6,132 bases of DNA. Source: Chlamydiia bacterium. Its GTDB lineage: Bacteria; Chlamydiota; Chlamydiia; Chlamydiales; Simkaniaceae. A program made the translations under genes and the position numbers. The notes under the pieces are model-generated. The model was not told where the DNA came from, did not search any database, and saw only the letters and a program-made list of their open reading frames with translations. The DNA lies in NCBI GenBank assembly GCA_020440405.1, contig JAGROF010000108.1:1-6132 (forward strand), written 5' to 3'. Below, in pieces: positions 1 through 6,132 of this stretch (position 1 is the first letter of the stretch; the number at the start of each line of letters is the position of its first letter).

Positions 1-7
1 AATTAGA

Positions 8-37
8 TTGAGTTCAGATTTTTTTGCATTTTTTAAA
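8..37 (+). promoter_or_regulatory. Possible weak sigma-70-like promoter of emrAB
   Basis: TTGAGT (8-13) and TTTAAA (32-37) are separated by 18 bases. They match the -35 and -10 consensus at about four positions each. Initiation would fall near base 44, placing the palindrome at 61-81 just downstream of the start, where a bound repressor could block transcription. The stretch is very AT-rich, so chance matches are easy to find. This is inference only. Confidence 0.2.
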
Positions 38-60
38 GAAATTTTTCTTCGGAGAATGCA

Positions 61-81
61 GCCAACTTTGAATAAGTTGGC
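61..81. promoter_or_regulatory. Perfect palindrome in the emrA leader, candidate operator
   Basis: GCCAACTT (61-68) and AAGTTGGC (74-81) are exact reverse complements around the 5-base spacer TGAAT. The palindrome ends 9 bases before the AAGGA ribosome binding site of emrA. It has no T-run after it, so it is not an ordinary terminator. Two-fold symmetric sites of about 20 bp are typical targets of dimeric repressors such as the MarR and TetR families, which often control EmrAB-type pumps. As RNA it would form an 8-bp hairpin near the ribosome binding site, so translational control is the alternative. No regulator gene is present in the window. Confidence 0.5.
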
Positions 82-90
82 GAATTCGAG

Positions 91-102
91 AAGGAAAATT
101 AA
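91..102 (+). promoter_or_regulatory. Ribosome binding site supporting the TTG start of emrA
   Basis: AAGGA (91-95) sits 7 bases before the TTG at 103, which is ideal spacing. The competing ATG at 121 also has a shorter AAGG-like stretch (about 109-112) 8 bases upstream. The TTG start therefore has the better Shine-Dalgarno match and the ATG the better codon. The choice affects only six residues of the cytoplasmic tail. Confidence 0.45.
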
Positions 103-1281
103 TTGAAAAAGGCTAAAAATATGAACCATTATAATTCGCATACACCCTCTAAGCGAAATGTGATCTTCTTTTGGGTGTCTGCAGGAATCCTTCTGATTGC
201 TCTTGCAATTTTCTTGTATTGGCTCACTGTTCTTCGCTTTGAAGAGTATACCGATGACGCCTATGTTCACGGCAACTTGATAGAGATCACTCCACAGGTC
301 CCTGGGATCGTGATGTCGATCAATGTCGATGACACCGATTATGTGCAGGAGGGGCAAGTACTCATTGAGCTCGATAAAACCGACTATCAGATCGCTTTTG
401 AAAAAAGTCAGAATGCATTGGGAGATACAGTGCGCTCTGTGATTCAGATGTATTTAAAGGTGGATGAGTTAGAAGCAGAACTCGTTCAAAGAGATGCAGC
501 GCTTTTTAAAGCGGAAAAAGACTATCAAAACCGCGTGAATCTTGTTGGAATAGGAGGGGTGTCTCGAGAGGAATTCGAACATGTTGAAGCAAATCTCGTC
601 AGTGCAAAAGCTGCTAGGCAGGCGACAGACTTCATGCTGCAGGCTGCGATTGCGGAAGTGCAAAACACTACCCTTAGAACCCATCCCTTGGTTTTAAAGG
701 CTGCGGATCAAGTCAAAGATGCTTTCGTCAGTCTTCAAAGGTGCTCGATTTTAGCTCCTAGTGATGGGTATGTAGCGATGCGGACGGCACAACTAGGAGA
801 GTATGTGGAAGTTTCACAGCCCCTTCTTGCAGTGGTTCCTTTGAATGAGCTTTGGGTCAATGCCAACTATAAAGAGGTGCAGCTGTCGAAGGTGCGGATC
901 GGGCAAAGTGTGCATCTCACTTCTGACCTCTATGGAGGGGGGGTCGTGTTTCATGGAAAAATTGTCGGAATCAATCCTGGAACAGGAAATACCTTTTCCA
1001 TTCTTCCTCCTCAAAATGCAACAGGAAATTGGATCAAAATTGTCCAAAGGGTTCCTGTTCGGGTGAGTTTGGATCCACAACAACTAAAGAAGTATCCCCT
1101 TTGGCTGGGGCTATCGATGAATGCCACCGTGGATATCCATGATGCCAAAGGAGAAATGCTTCCAGAAGCCCCTCGCTTAATTCCTATTTATCACACGCAA
1201 ATCTACGGGAAGCAAGAAGAGGGAGCCCTCAAAATTATCGAAGCGATTATTCAACAAAACGCTGGTGCATATGCAAGGTAA
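103..1281 (+). CDS. emrA: EmrA-type membrane fusion protein (HlyD family periplasmic adaptor of a drug efflux pump)
   Basis: This is the periplasmic adaptor that links an inner-membrane MFS pump (EmrB) to a TolC-like outer-membrane channel. The 392-residue product is close to E. coli EmrA in length. It has a short basic cytoplasmic tail, one membrane helix (about 20-44) and a first lipoyl half-motif with DDAYVHGN and PQVPGIV (about 51-70). A helical hairpin follows (about 97-205), then the second lipoyl half (about 215-245) and a beta-barrel. The block AVVPLNELWVNANYKE and the block GTGNTFSILPPQNATGNW (about 293-310), followed by VQRVPVRV, are almost identical in pattern to E. coli EmrA as I recall it. 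This makes the subfamily call firm, more specific than generic HlyD. The start is TTG at 103 (good ribosome binding site) or ATG at 121. The gene's end overlaps emrB by 11 bases. The palindrome at 61-81 may regulate the pair. The partner channel is not in the window. Confidence 0.93.
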   Translation: MKKAKNMNHYNSHTPSKRNVIFFWVSAGILLIALAIFLYWLTVLRFEEYTDDAYVHGNLIEITPQVPGIVMSINVDDTDYVQEGQVLIELDKTDYQIAFEKSQNALGDTVRSVIQMYLKVDELEAELVQRDAALFKAEKDYQNRVNLVGIGGVSREEFEHVEANLVSAKAARQATDFMLQAAIAEVQNTTLRTHPLVLKAADQVKDAFVSLQRCSILAPSDGYVAMRTAQLGEYVEVSQPLLAVVPLNELWVNANYKEVQLSKVRIGQSVHLTSDLYGGGVVFHGKIVGINPGTGNTFSILPPQNATGNWIKIVQRVPVRVSLDPQQLKKYPLWLGLSMNATVDIHDAKGEMLPEAPRLIPIYHTQIYGKQEEGALKIIEAIIQQNAGAYAR

Positions 1282-2794
1282 TCCTTTGACAGGATTTGCC
1301 CTATTTGCTGGTGCGATTGCTCTTTCCCTCTGCACCTTTATGCAGGTTCTGGACTATTCCATTGCTAACGTTTCAATCCCCTATATTGCAGGGGACTTGG
1401 CGACCAGTGTGACTGATGGGACTTGGGTCATCACGATGTTTGCTGTAGGGAATGCTATTTGCCTTCCTCTCACCGGACTGATTACCCGTCGTTTGGGATC
1501 GATCCGGACCATGGTTTTTTCTGTTGCGCTTTTTACCTTTTTTTCTTGGTTGTGTGGACTATCCATTAGCATGCCCATGCTTGTTGTCATGCGCTTCATT
1601 CAAGGGTTTGTTGCTGGTCCCTTGATCCCCCTATCGCAAAGCTTGATGTTGATGAGTTTTCCTAAAGAGAAAAGAAACCTAGCTCTAGCGCTTTGGAATA
1701 TGGTTGCTGTTGTCGGCCCCATTGCCGGTCCCATTTTGGGGGGATGGATCACCTTTAATTACTCGTGGCCTTGGATCTTCTTTATCAATATTCCTGTGGG
1801 TATTTTTTGTACGATTGTTGTGAGGGCCCTTTATAAGAAGAGGGAGTCAAGCATTGAAAAAGTTCAAATTGATGGGGTGGGAATTCTCTTGCTAGCCTTT
1901 GCAGTCACGGCGCTCCAAATCATTCTCGATCAAGGGCAAGAGCTCGACTGGTGGAGGTCGAATATCATTCGCGCTCTTTCCGTGATTTCTCTCCTTTCCT
2001 TTATCTTCCTCTTCATTTGGGAGAAATTCCATAAGACCCCCATTATCGATTTAACCATGTTTAAGAATCGCAACTTTGCCATCGGGACAGCTACTACAGC
2101 GCTGTCCTATATGGTTCTCTTTGGAGTGATTGTGATCACGCCTCTTTGGCTTCAAGAGAGCATGGAATATACAGCACAAGTCGCAGGACTTGCAGTATCA
2201 ACCATGGGAATTCTTCCATTCTTTACCGTCATTTTTGTGGCGCGGCTCATGTCTTATGTTTCCCTCAGACTTCTTGTTGTGCTATCTTTTATATGCTATG
2301 GAGCTGTCCTTTTTTACTTTAGCAGCTTTACAACGGCTGTCTCTTTTAAAGTGATTGCTTACTCTCGCTTGCTCTTAGGGGTTGGAATCTGTGTGTGGCT
2401 GGCTCCCATTACAGCGATTACCTTTGCCCGAGTGCCTCATGAAAAACTGAACATGGGAACAGGAATCTTCCATTTTTTCCGGATTTTAATGGGAGGAGTG
2501 GGGGCCTCTGTCTTTGTCACCATCTGGGAAAGAAGAGGAACTTACCACCATAGCAACCTTGTCGATAGCATCAACCCCTACAATCCTATCAGTAGGAGCC
2601 TATTTTCAGACCTAAAACAAGTCGGGATCTTTGGAAAGAAAGCACTCACGATTGCTGACCAAATGGCATGGAAGCAAGCCACAATCCTTTCCCTCAATGA
2701 CATTTTTTGGCTAGGGGGGTGGAGTTTTGTCATCCTCATCATCTTAGCCCTTTTCTTCAAAAAGCGCAGACGTATCCCCAAAGTTCCATCATAG
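1271..2794 (+). CDS. emrB: EmrB-type multidrug/proton antiporter (MFS, DHA2 family, 14 membrane helices)
   Basis: This is the inner-membrane pump that would export hydrophobic compounds in exchange for protons through EmrA. From the ATG the product has 507 residues, matching the usual length of about 510 for EmrB/QacA proteins, with about 14 hydrophobic segments. Visible signatures are the helix-1 motif LDYSIANVSIP (about 27-37), GTWVIT (about 50-55), PLTGLITRRLG in the motif A position, GPLIPLSQSL (about 116-125) and antiporter motif C, GPIAGPILGGW (about 149-159). WIFFINIPVG, LDQGQELDWW and the late HHSNLVDSINPYNP are also EmrB-like. The loop-2 motif lacks the acidic residue of canonical motif A, as in E. 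coli EmrB. A GTG at 1265 lies in frame two codons upstream. I prefer the ATG at 1271, which overlaps the end of emrA by 11 bases. No strong ribosome binding site precedes it, so translation probably depends on termination of emrA. The drug substrate cannot be told from sequence. Confidence 0.93.
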   Translation: MQGNPLTGFALFAGAIALSLCTFMQVLDYSIANVSIPYIAGDLATSVTDGTWVITMFAVGNAICLPLTGLITRRLGSIRTMVFSVALFTFFSWLCGLSISMPMLVVMRFIQGFVAGPLIPLSQSLMLMSFPKEKRNLALALWNMVAVVGPIAGPILGGWITFNYSWPWIFFINIPVGIFCTIVVRALYKKRESSIEKVQIDGVGILLLAFAVTALQIILDQGQELDWWRSNIIRALSVISLLSFIFLFIWEKFHKTPIIDLTMFKNRNFAIGTATTALSYMVLFGVIVITPLWLQESMEYTAQVAGLAVSTMGILPFFTVIFVARLMSYVSLRLLVVLSFICYGAVLFYFSSFTTAVSFKVIAYSRLLLGVGICVWLAPITAITFARVPHEKLNMGTGIFHFFRILMGGVGASVFVTIWERRGTYHHSNLVDSINPYNPISRSLFSDLKQVGIFGKKALTIADQMAWKQATILSLNDIFWLGGWSFVILIILALFFKKRRRIPKVPS

Positions 2795-2796
2795 AG

Positions 2797-4026
2797 TCAA
2801 AGTGTGTTTTTTTGTTTGGGGGGAGAGATGAAGAGGATAAAGGCAGCGATAATGGCGCAAAAGACTCCGGCAAAAATAGGAAACACATTTGCTTTGGCCA
2901 TAAAAAATCCTCCAACGAGTGCTGTGGCGGCTTCTCCAAAAACCTGAAGAGATTGGTTAGTGCCTAAGGATTGCCCTTGAAGTTTTTTGCTAACGGCATC
3001 GGAGACCATGAGAGCGGGAAAAACAAACCCCATGGCAAGGAAAAACCCCACAGGGAGTAAGGTAGCAAGGAGAGCCCAAGGAGAAGGGGGAATGACAAAA
3101 ATTAGGAAGCTGATGCAGATGCAAAGGGAACCGAGGCGCATGGCTTGGCGAGAGGTCCACCACTTTGCGAATAGGCCAAAAAATAGGGGAGAGATGATAA
3201 AAGGGATGGAGAGGTAGGCACTCACTTCGCCGAGAAGAGAAAAAGAAAACCCAAAGCGGTTAACAAGATAGGCAGAATAGAAGTTCAAAAAGAAGAACAT
3301 CGCAAGAAAAACAAAAAGATTGGCGGTGTAGGTGATGCGGAGGGCTTTCATCTTAAACCCTTCGGAAAAGGTCCGGACGATCGTGGAAGGGGAAATTTCC
3401 ACTTCATGATCAGGGGGATGGGTTTCTTTGAAGAGGGCAAAGACAACAAAGTAGCCGATGAGCGTTAAAATCCCTGCGCACCAAAAGGGGGTGTCATAAT
3501 GGAACCAAGAAATGACTGTTGAATCGGCAAGCTTCCCTCCAATCAGAGGACCAAAGAAAAAGGCTGTACTACTGAGGGATACGATCCACCCAAAATTTTT
3601 CGTCTTTGTTTTAGTATCTTCACTGATATCAGCAACAGCTGCTTGGGCAATGACAATGTTTCCCTCAAGCAGGCCGCTAAAAAACCGACTGACAAAGAGG
3701 AGTGTTGGAAGGGTATAGAGGACAGAAAAGGCAGAGCTAATAAACGCAGGAATGACAGCCAAAAGAGACATCAATAAGATAGGGCGTCTTCCATATTTAT
3801 CCGAGAGCTTTCCTAGAATAGGGGCTCCCAAAAACTGCCCCGCAGGGTACATCGCAAACAGGATCCCCAAAAGGATCCGTCGCATCCCTGTTCCCATTGA
3901 TGTGGGAAGAAAAGCGTGCTCAGCCTCAAGGAAAAGAGGAGGAAATAAGGGTTGGGCAAGCGCAAACCCTAAATACCCAAGAAATAAGACGGTAAAAACA
4001 GGAAGAACACGTTTAAATGTTGTCAT
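2797..4026 (-). CDS. MFS exporter, TetA/DHA1-like, 12 membrane helices
   Basis: This is a predicted inner-membrane proton-coupled exporter of small molecules. The 409-residue product has about 12 hydrophobic segments, the usual size of the drug:H+ antiporter-1 family. Motif A between helices 2 and 3 is complete: GKLSDKYGRRP (about 72-82), preceded by GAPI as in TetA-like proteins. SRFFSGLLEGNIVIAQA (about 113-129) with a following ADIS fits motif B. GPLIGGKLAD (about 159-168) is antiporter motif C. The family is secure, but the substrate is not: tetracycline, other drugs or a metabolite are all possible. It is the last gene of the apparent secretin operon. The ATG at 4026 begins 17 bases after the stop of the small upstream gene and has no clear ribosome binding site. 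An in-frame TTG at 4047 overlaps that stop as TTGA and would add seven residues. Either start suggests translational coupling. The stop codon is 2 bases from that of the convergent emrB. Confidence 0.88.
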   Translation of the reverse strand: MTTFKRVLPVFTVLFLGYLGFALAQPLFPPLFLEAEHAFLPTSMGTGMRRILLGILFAMYPAGQFLGAPILGKLSDKYGRRPILLMSLLAVIPAFISSAFSVLYTLPTLLFVSRFFSGLLEGNIVIAQAAVADISEDTKTKTKNFGWIVSLSSTAFFFGPLIGGKLADSTVISWFHYDTPFWCAGILTLIGYFVVFALFKETHPPDHEVEISPSTIVRTFSEGFKMKALRITYTANLFVFLAMFFFLNFYSAYLVNRFGFSFSLLGEVSAYLSIPFIISPLFFGLFAKWWTSRQAMRLGSLCICISFLIFVIPPSPWALLATLLPVGFFLAMGFVFPALMVSDAVSKKLQGQSLGTNQSLQVFGEAATALVGGFFMAKANVFPIFAGVFCAIIAAFILFISPPKQKNTL

Positions 4027-4043
4027 GGCGACAACATAGCAGC

Positions 4044-4262
4044 TCAAAGATTTTCACGCATCTTGCGCATGGTTTCGCGCATCTTGCGGAGATCACGATT
4101 GATCATTTGAGAAAAGTGGTGATTCATATTCCGAAGAAAAACCTTGCGTTCTATGGGGGTAAACTGCGCCATAAAGGCTTTCCATGGAGAAGGATCAGGA
4201 CCGGGATCGTTCTGCGCTGTCTGCTGTGATTCCGAATGGCAGAGGGGGCCGACTGGCTCCAT
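4044..4262 (-). CDS. Small unrecognised protein overlapping the end of the secretin gene (72 residues)
   Basis: I do not recognise this protein. It starts at an ATG (4262-4260) inside the last 68 bases of gspD in another frame and ends 17 bases before the ATG of the MFS gene. A strong GAAGGAG lies 6 bases upstream of the ATG, which argues for real translation. An in-frame GTG at 4277 would add five residues but would overlap that site. The N-terminal third is rich in Pro, Ser and Gln and looks disordered. The middle (about 25-54, with PWKAFMAQF, ERKVFLRNM and HHFSQM) looks helical. The last 14 residues are two copies of the heptad RKMRE(T/N)(M/L), giving a highly basic amphipathic C-terminal helix. 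There is no signal peptide or membrane segment, so it should be cytoplasmic. A role as a helical accessory factor to the secretin or the pump is only a guess from position. Confidence 0.62.
   Translation of the reverse strand: MEPVGPLCHSESQQTAQNDPGPDPSPWKAFMAQFTPIERKVFLRNMNHHFSQMINRDLRKMRETMRKMRENL
4047..4088 (-). repeat. Tandem 21-base repeat encoding two heptads
   Basis: Two adjacent 21-base units (4068-4088 and 4047-4067) encode RKMRETM and RKMRENL at the C-terminus of the small protein. They share the 11-base core CGCAAGATGCG and differ at only a few bases, mostly near the unit ends. The unit length equals one helical heptad, so the duplication lengthens an amphipathic helix without breaking the frame. 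Confidence 0.6.
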
Positions 4263-5877
4263 AATTTTCTCCTTCACGTTTTAACATGTCGACGCCCATT
4301 TGAAATTGCGTGGGATTTGCCGACTCTCCTTTAAACTGTTTTTCTTGGTAGGCAGTCACTTGATTGTATTCTTGTCCTGTCCGGATGATCTGAGGGCGGA
4401 CAAAGACTATCACATTCCGCTTTTCATCATCGGTTGTGGTTTTGCTAAACGCTGCACCGATTAAAGGAAGCCCTCCCATACAAGGGATTCCTGATTTGCG
4501 TTCCCTTTTTGTATTCCGAATCATTCCACTCAAGACAAGAAAGCTCTGGTCGGGAACATGCACCTGCGTTGCCATATCTGTTTTTGTCGTATTGATTCCG
4601 TTGGCGGAGTCAGAGACACGATTTAAATTAGGAATGACATTGGTGATCTCTTCTGAAATCTCTAGAGTAATCACATCCTCATCTCCGAGGAGAGGTGTGA
4701 TATTGAGCTTGACGCCAACGTCACGGTATTCGATGTTTGCAGAGGTTTGCTGGCTTGCTCCCACTGTTTCGACAACAGAACCAGTAAAGGCGATGTTATC
4801 TCCCACAAAAATGCGTGAGAGTTTGTTGTCTTGAGTGATGATTTTCTGATTGAGGATAATCGTACTATCTTGGTCTGCTTCTAAAGCAGAGACAAGGGAG
4901 GCAAGAGAAAAGTACGACTGTCCTTTATGGAGGATAATATCCCCAATGACTCCGAGGTCAAAGCCGCGCCCGAGAGGAAACTGGTCGGTTCCTGTCGGAG
5001 TGTTTGTGGCATTGATACCCTGAAACGTCTGCGCAAATGGCGACTGTCTCGGAGTCGAGGGGAAATTACCAAGTCCATACCCAAATTTATTACGGTATTG
5101 TCCTCCTGCGCCCCATTCCAGCCCAAACTCTAACCCTTTCCGCACGTCTGTTTCAATCACAAGGACTTCAATAAAGACCTGCTTTTTGGGGACATCTAGA
5201 CTGGCAATCAGCGCAGTGAGTTCTTCAATCCCTTCTTCTGTTCCTGAATAGAGAATCGAGTTTGTCGATTCTACCCACTGCATCGATCCAATCGCTCTTA
5301 AAAGCTCTGGAGATGCATGGGGATTTGCTTTCATACTAATAGCTGCATTTTTAATGGCGGTGAGAATTTCATTGCCCACATGGTACTGTAGTTTGTAGAC
5401 ATGAAATTCCCCCTTCTTTGCAAATTCATGAAAGGGAAGAATCTGAGCTCCTTTTGAATCACTCACCAAACGGACTTCCTCCTTCTCTTCTCTCCGGCCG
5501 CGTCTTTTGGCAAGTCTCTGTTCTTTCCTTTCTTCAAGCTCCCACTCTTCCATTTTTTCAACGAGGTAGTATTCTCCTCTCTCTTCTGTGCGAATGCCTT
5601 GTTTATCAAGCAGTTCAATCATGATCTTCAAAATGCTTTCCGGATCAGTCGCTTTTCCCGTTACCAAGCTAATATTGAAGTTGAGAATGTCCTCATCATA
5701 GATAAAGTTCTTTTCCGCAATTGCACTGACAAAACGCAAGAACTCTAACATCGAAACATCTTGAAAATTGACAGTGACAGCGCGCTCCGCATCTTTTGGG
5801 GTGGCGGTTTCAAAGTGGAGAACTTCTTCTCCAATCAGTTGAGATAAAAAAATGAGGGCGATGAGTAGTTTTTTCAT
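4195..5877 (-). CDS. gspD: GspD-like outer-membrane secretin (type II secretion / type IV pilus superfamily), shortened N-terminal region
   Basis: Secretins form the large multimeric channel in the outer membrane through which folded proteins or pili pass. The 560-residue product begins with a clear signal peptide (MKK, hydrophobic 4-15, likely cleaved after Gly16). There is no lipobox cysteine. An N0-like domain follows (about 34-107, VNFQDVSMLEFLRF). Then comes a very charged Glu/Arg/Lys linker (about 108-137) and one N-domain (about 158-229, ending LDVPKKQVFIEVLVIETD). The secretin core runs from about 235 to 500. It contains RDVGVKLNITPLL (385-397), VPDQSFLVLSGMI (441-453), GIPCMGGLPLIGAAF (463-477) and FVRPQII (492-498), all at the positions expected in GspD/PilQ. 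Family GspD proteins usually have N0 to N3 and about 650 residues, so this one is short. A 60-residue tail ends in the overlap with the next gene. The type III secretin family fits less well. The ATG at 5877 fits the signal peptide, although no ribosome binding site is visible. Whether it serves type II secretion or another system cannot be settled, because no other gsp or pil gene is in the window. Confidence 0.9.
   Translation of the reverse strand: MKKLLIALIFLSQLIGEEVLHFETATPKDAERAVTVNFQDVSMLEFLRFVSAIAEKNFIYDEDILNFNISLVTGKATDPESILKIMIELLDKQGIRTEERGEYYLVEKMEEWELEERKEQRLAKRRGRREEKEEVRLVSDSKGAQILPFHEFAKKGEFHVYKLQYHVGNEILTAIKNAAISMKANPHASPELLRAIGSMQWVESTNSILYSGTEEGIEELTALIASLDVPKKQVFIEVLVIETDVRKGLEFGLEWGAGGQYRNKFGYGLGNFPSTPRQSPFAQTFQGINATNTPTGTDQFPLGRGFDLGVIGDIILHKGQSYFSLASLVSALEADQDSTIILNQKIITQDNKLSRIFVGDNIAFTGSVVETVGASQQTSANIEYRDVGVKLNITPLLGDEDVITLEISEEITNVIPNLNRVSDSANGINTTKTDMATQVHVPDQSFLVLSGMIRNTKRERKSGIPCMGGLPLIGAAFSKTTTDDEKRNVIVFVRPQIIRTGQEYNQVTAYQEKQFKGESANPTQFQMGVDMLKREGENYGASRPPLPFGITADSAERSRS
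4269..4275 (-). promoter_or_regulatory. Internal ribosome binding site for the small overlapping gene
   Basis: On the minus strand GAAGGAG ends 6 bases before the ATG at 4262. It lies inside the gspD coding sequence (codons for REGEN). It is the best Shine-Dalgarno match in the minus-strand operon and decides the ATG over the GTG at 4277. Confidence 0.6.
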
Positions 5878-6132
5878 GTTTTAAAGGCTAAAAAATTCCA
5901 ACTTTTGAAACGCAATTGGAATAGATCTTAACAAGTTTTTGAGATAGAAAATAGAAATTTTTGGACTCTATTGGATAAGAATGACTAAAGATGGAAAATC
6001 GGAAATCCACAAACATTTGATTGTAAGAATGTTGCTGATTTCAGATCTTTAAACAAAATTAATACCATTTGTAAAAGATAAGTTGCAGAATTAGCGCAGA
6101 GATTTTCGAGGGAAAATTGAGTTTGGAGATGA
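5878..6132. other. Upstream region of gspD, no supported gene
   Basis: This AT-rich stretch lies between the secretin start and the window edge. It holds the hairpin at 5895-5922. I found no convincing -35/-10 pair for gspD on the minus strand. On the plus strand the last bases may begin a divergent gene: TTG at 6117, with in-frame ATG at 6129, preceded by GAGGG at 6108-6112. Only about five codons are visible, so no product can be named. Confidence 0.5.
5895..5922 (-). promoter_or_regulatory. Hairpin with T-run before gspD, possible attenuator or operator
   Basis: ATTCCAA (5895-5901) and TTGGAAT (5916-5922) are perfect complements around 14 bases. Two extra pairs are possible if one G is bulged. 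Read in the gspD direction, the hairpin is followed directly by a run of six T (5891-5896, overlapping the end of the stem), about 15 bases before the gspD start codon. It could act as a weak intrinsic attenuator, or end a transcript from further upstream. The stem has only two G-C pairs, so it would be an inefficient terminator. The half-site CCAACTTT is also found in the emrA palindrome. Confidence 0.35.

Noticed and set aside
36..56. Short symmetric stretches AAGAAA/TTTCTT and TTCT-TCGG-AGAA in the emrA leader as a terminator of an upstream gene.
   Set aside because: The stems are 4 to 6 bp and mostly A-T, with no following T-run. Not distinguishable from AT-rich background.
2776..2821. 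Inverted repeat CCCCAAA / TTTGGGG across both convergent stop codons as a bidirectional terminator.
   Set aside because: The loop is 32 bases, the T-run lies inside the loop rather than after the stem, and the stem is only 7 bp.
2707..2967. 86-codon plus-strand frame spanning the emrB/MFS junction.
   Set aside because: It overlaps two well-supported genes in other frames, and its composition is that of a shadow frame.
4436..4834. 132-codon open frame on the plus strand opposite gspD.
   Set aside because: It lies wholly antisense to the conserved secretin core, and its translation resembles no known protein.
4195..5877. Type III secretion secretin (SctC) as identity of the gspD-like gene.
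   Set aside because: The lip and C-terminal motifs, single short N-region and absence of SctC-type sequences fit the GspD/PilQ group better.
5981..6052. 23-residue open frame on the plus strand in the gspD upstream region.
   Set aside because: It is very short, has no good ribosome binding site and no recognisable features. A chance frame is the simpler explanation.

Overview
The window holds two convergent gene groups of a Gram-negative bacterium. GC content looks moderate (roughly 45 percent by eye), intergenic space is short, and TTG or GTG start codons may be in use. An outer-membrane secretin and an EmrAB-type pump both require a double-membrane envelope. The reduced secretin (N0-like domain, charged linker, one further N-domain, secretin barrel) next to MFS pumps is compatible with an environmental chlamydia or a similar host-associated lineage. 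That placement is a guess from general features, not something the sequence proves.

Left half, plus strand. A leader of about 100 bases carries a perfect 8-bp-arm palindrome (61-81). It is followed by emrA (103-1281, periplasmic adaptor) and emrB (1271-2794, 14-helix MFS drug/proton antiporter). The two genes overlap by 11 bases, so they form one translational unit. No TolC-like outer-membrane channel and no regulator gene lie inside the window.

Right half, minus strand, read from right to left. A gspD-like secretin (5877-4195) is followed by a 72-residue unrecognised protein (4262-4044). This small gene starts 68 bases inside the end of gspD in another frame and has its own strong ribosome binding site. 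Next comes a 12-helix MFS exporter of the TetA/DHA1 type (4026-2797), which starts about 18 bases after the small gene. The three genes look like one compact, translationally coupled operon. The emrB and MFS stop codons face each other with only 2 bases between them.

The last 255 bases (5878-6132) are the upstream region of the secretin. They hold a hairpin followed by a T-run close to the gspD start. At the very end lies a possible start of a divergent plus-strand gene, whose leader resembles that of emrA.

Functionally this is an envelope and export neighbourhood: a tripartite-type efflux pump, a single-component efflux pump and a secretin. I see no CRISPR array, RNA gene, insertion sequence or clearly new defence or biosynthetic system. 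The items most worth a second look are the overlapping 72-residue gene with its heptad repeat, the emrA operator-like palindrome and the shortened secretin.
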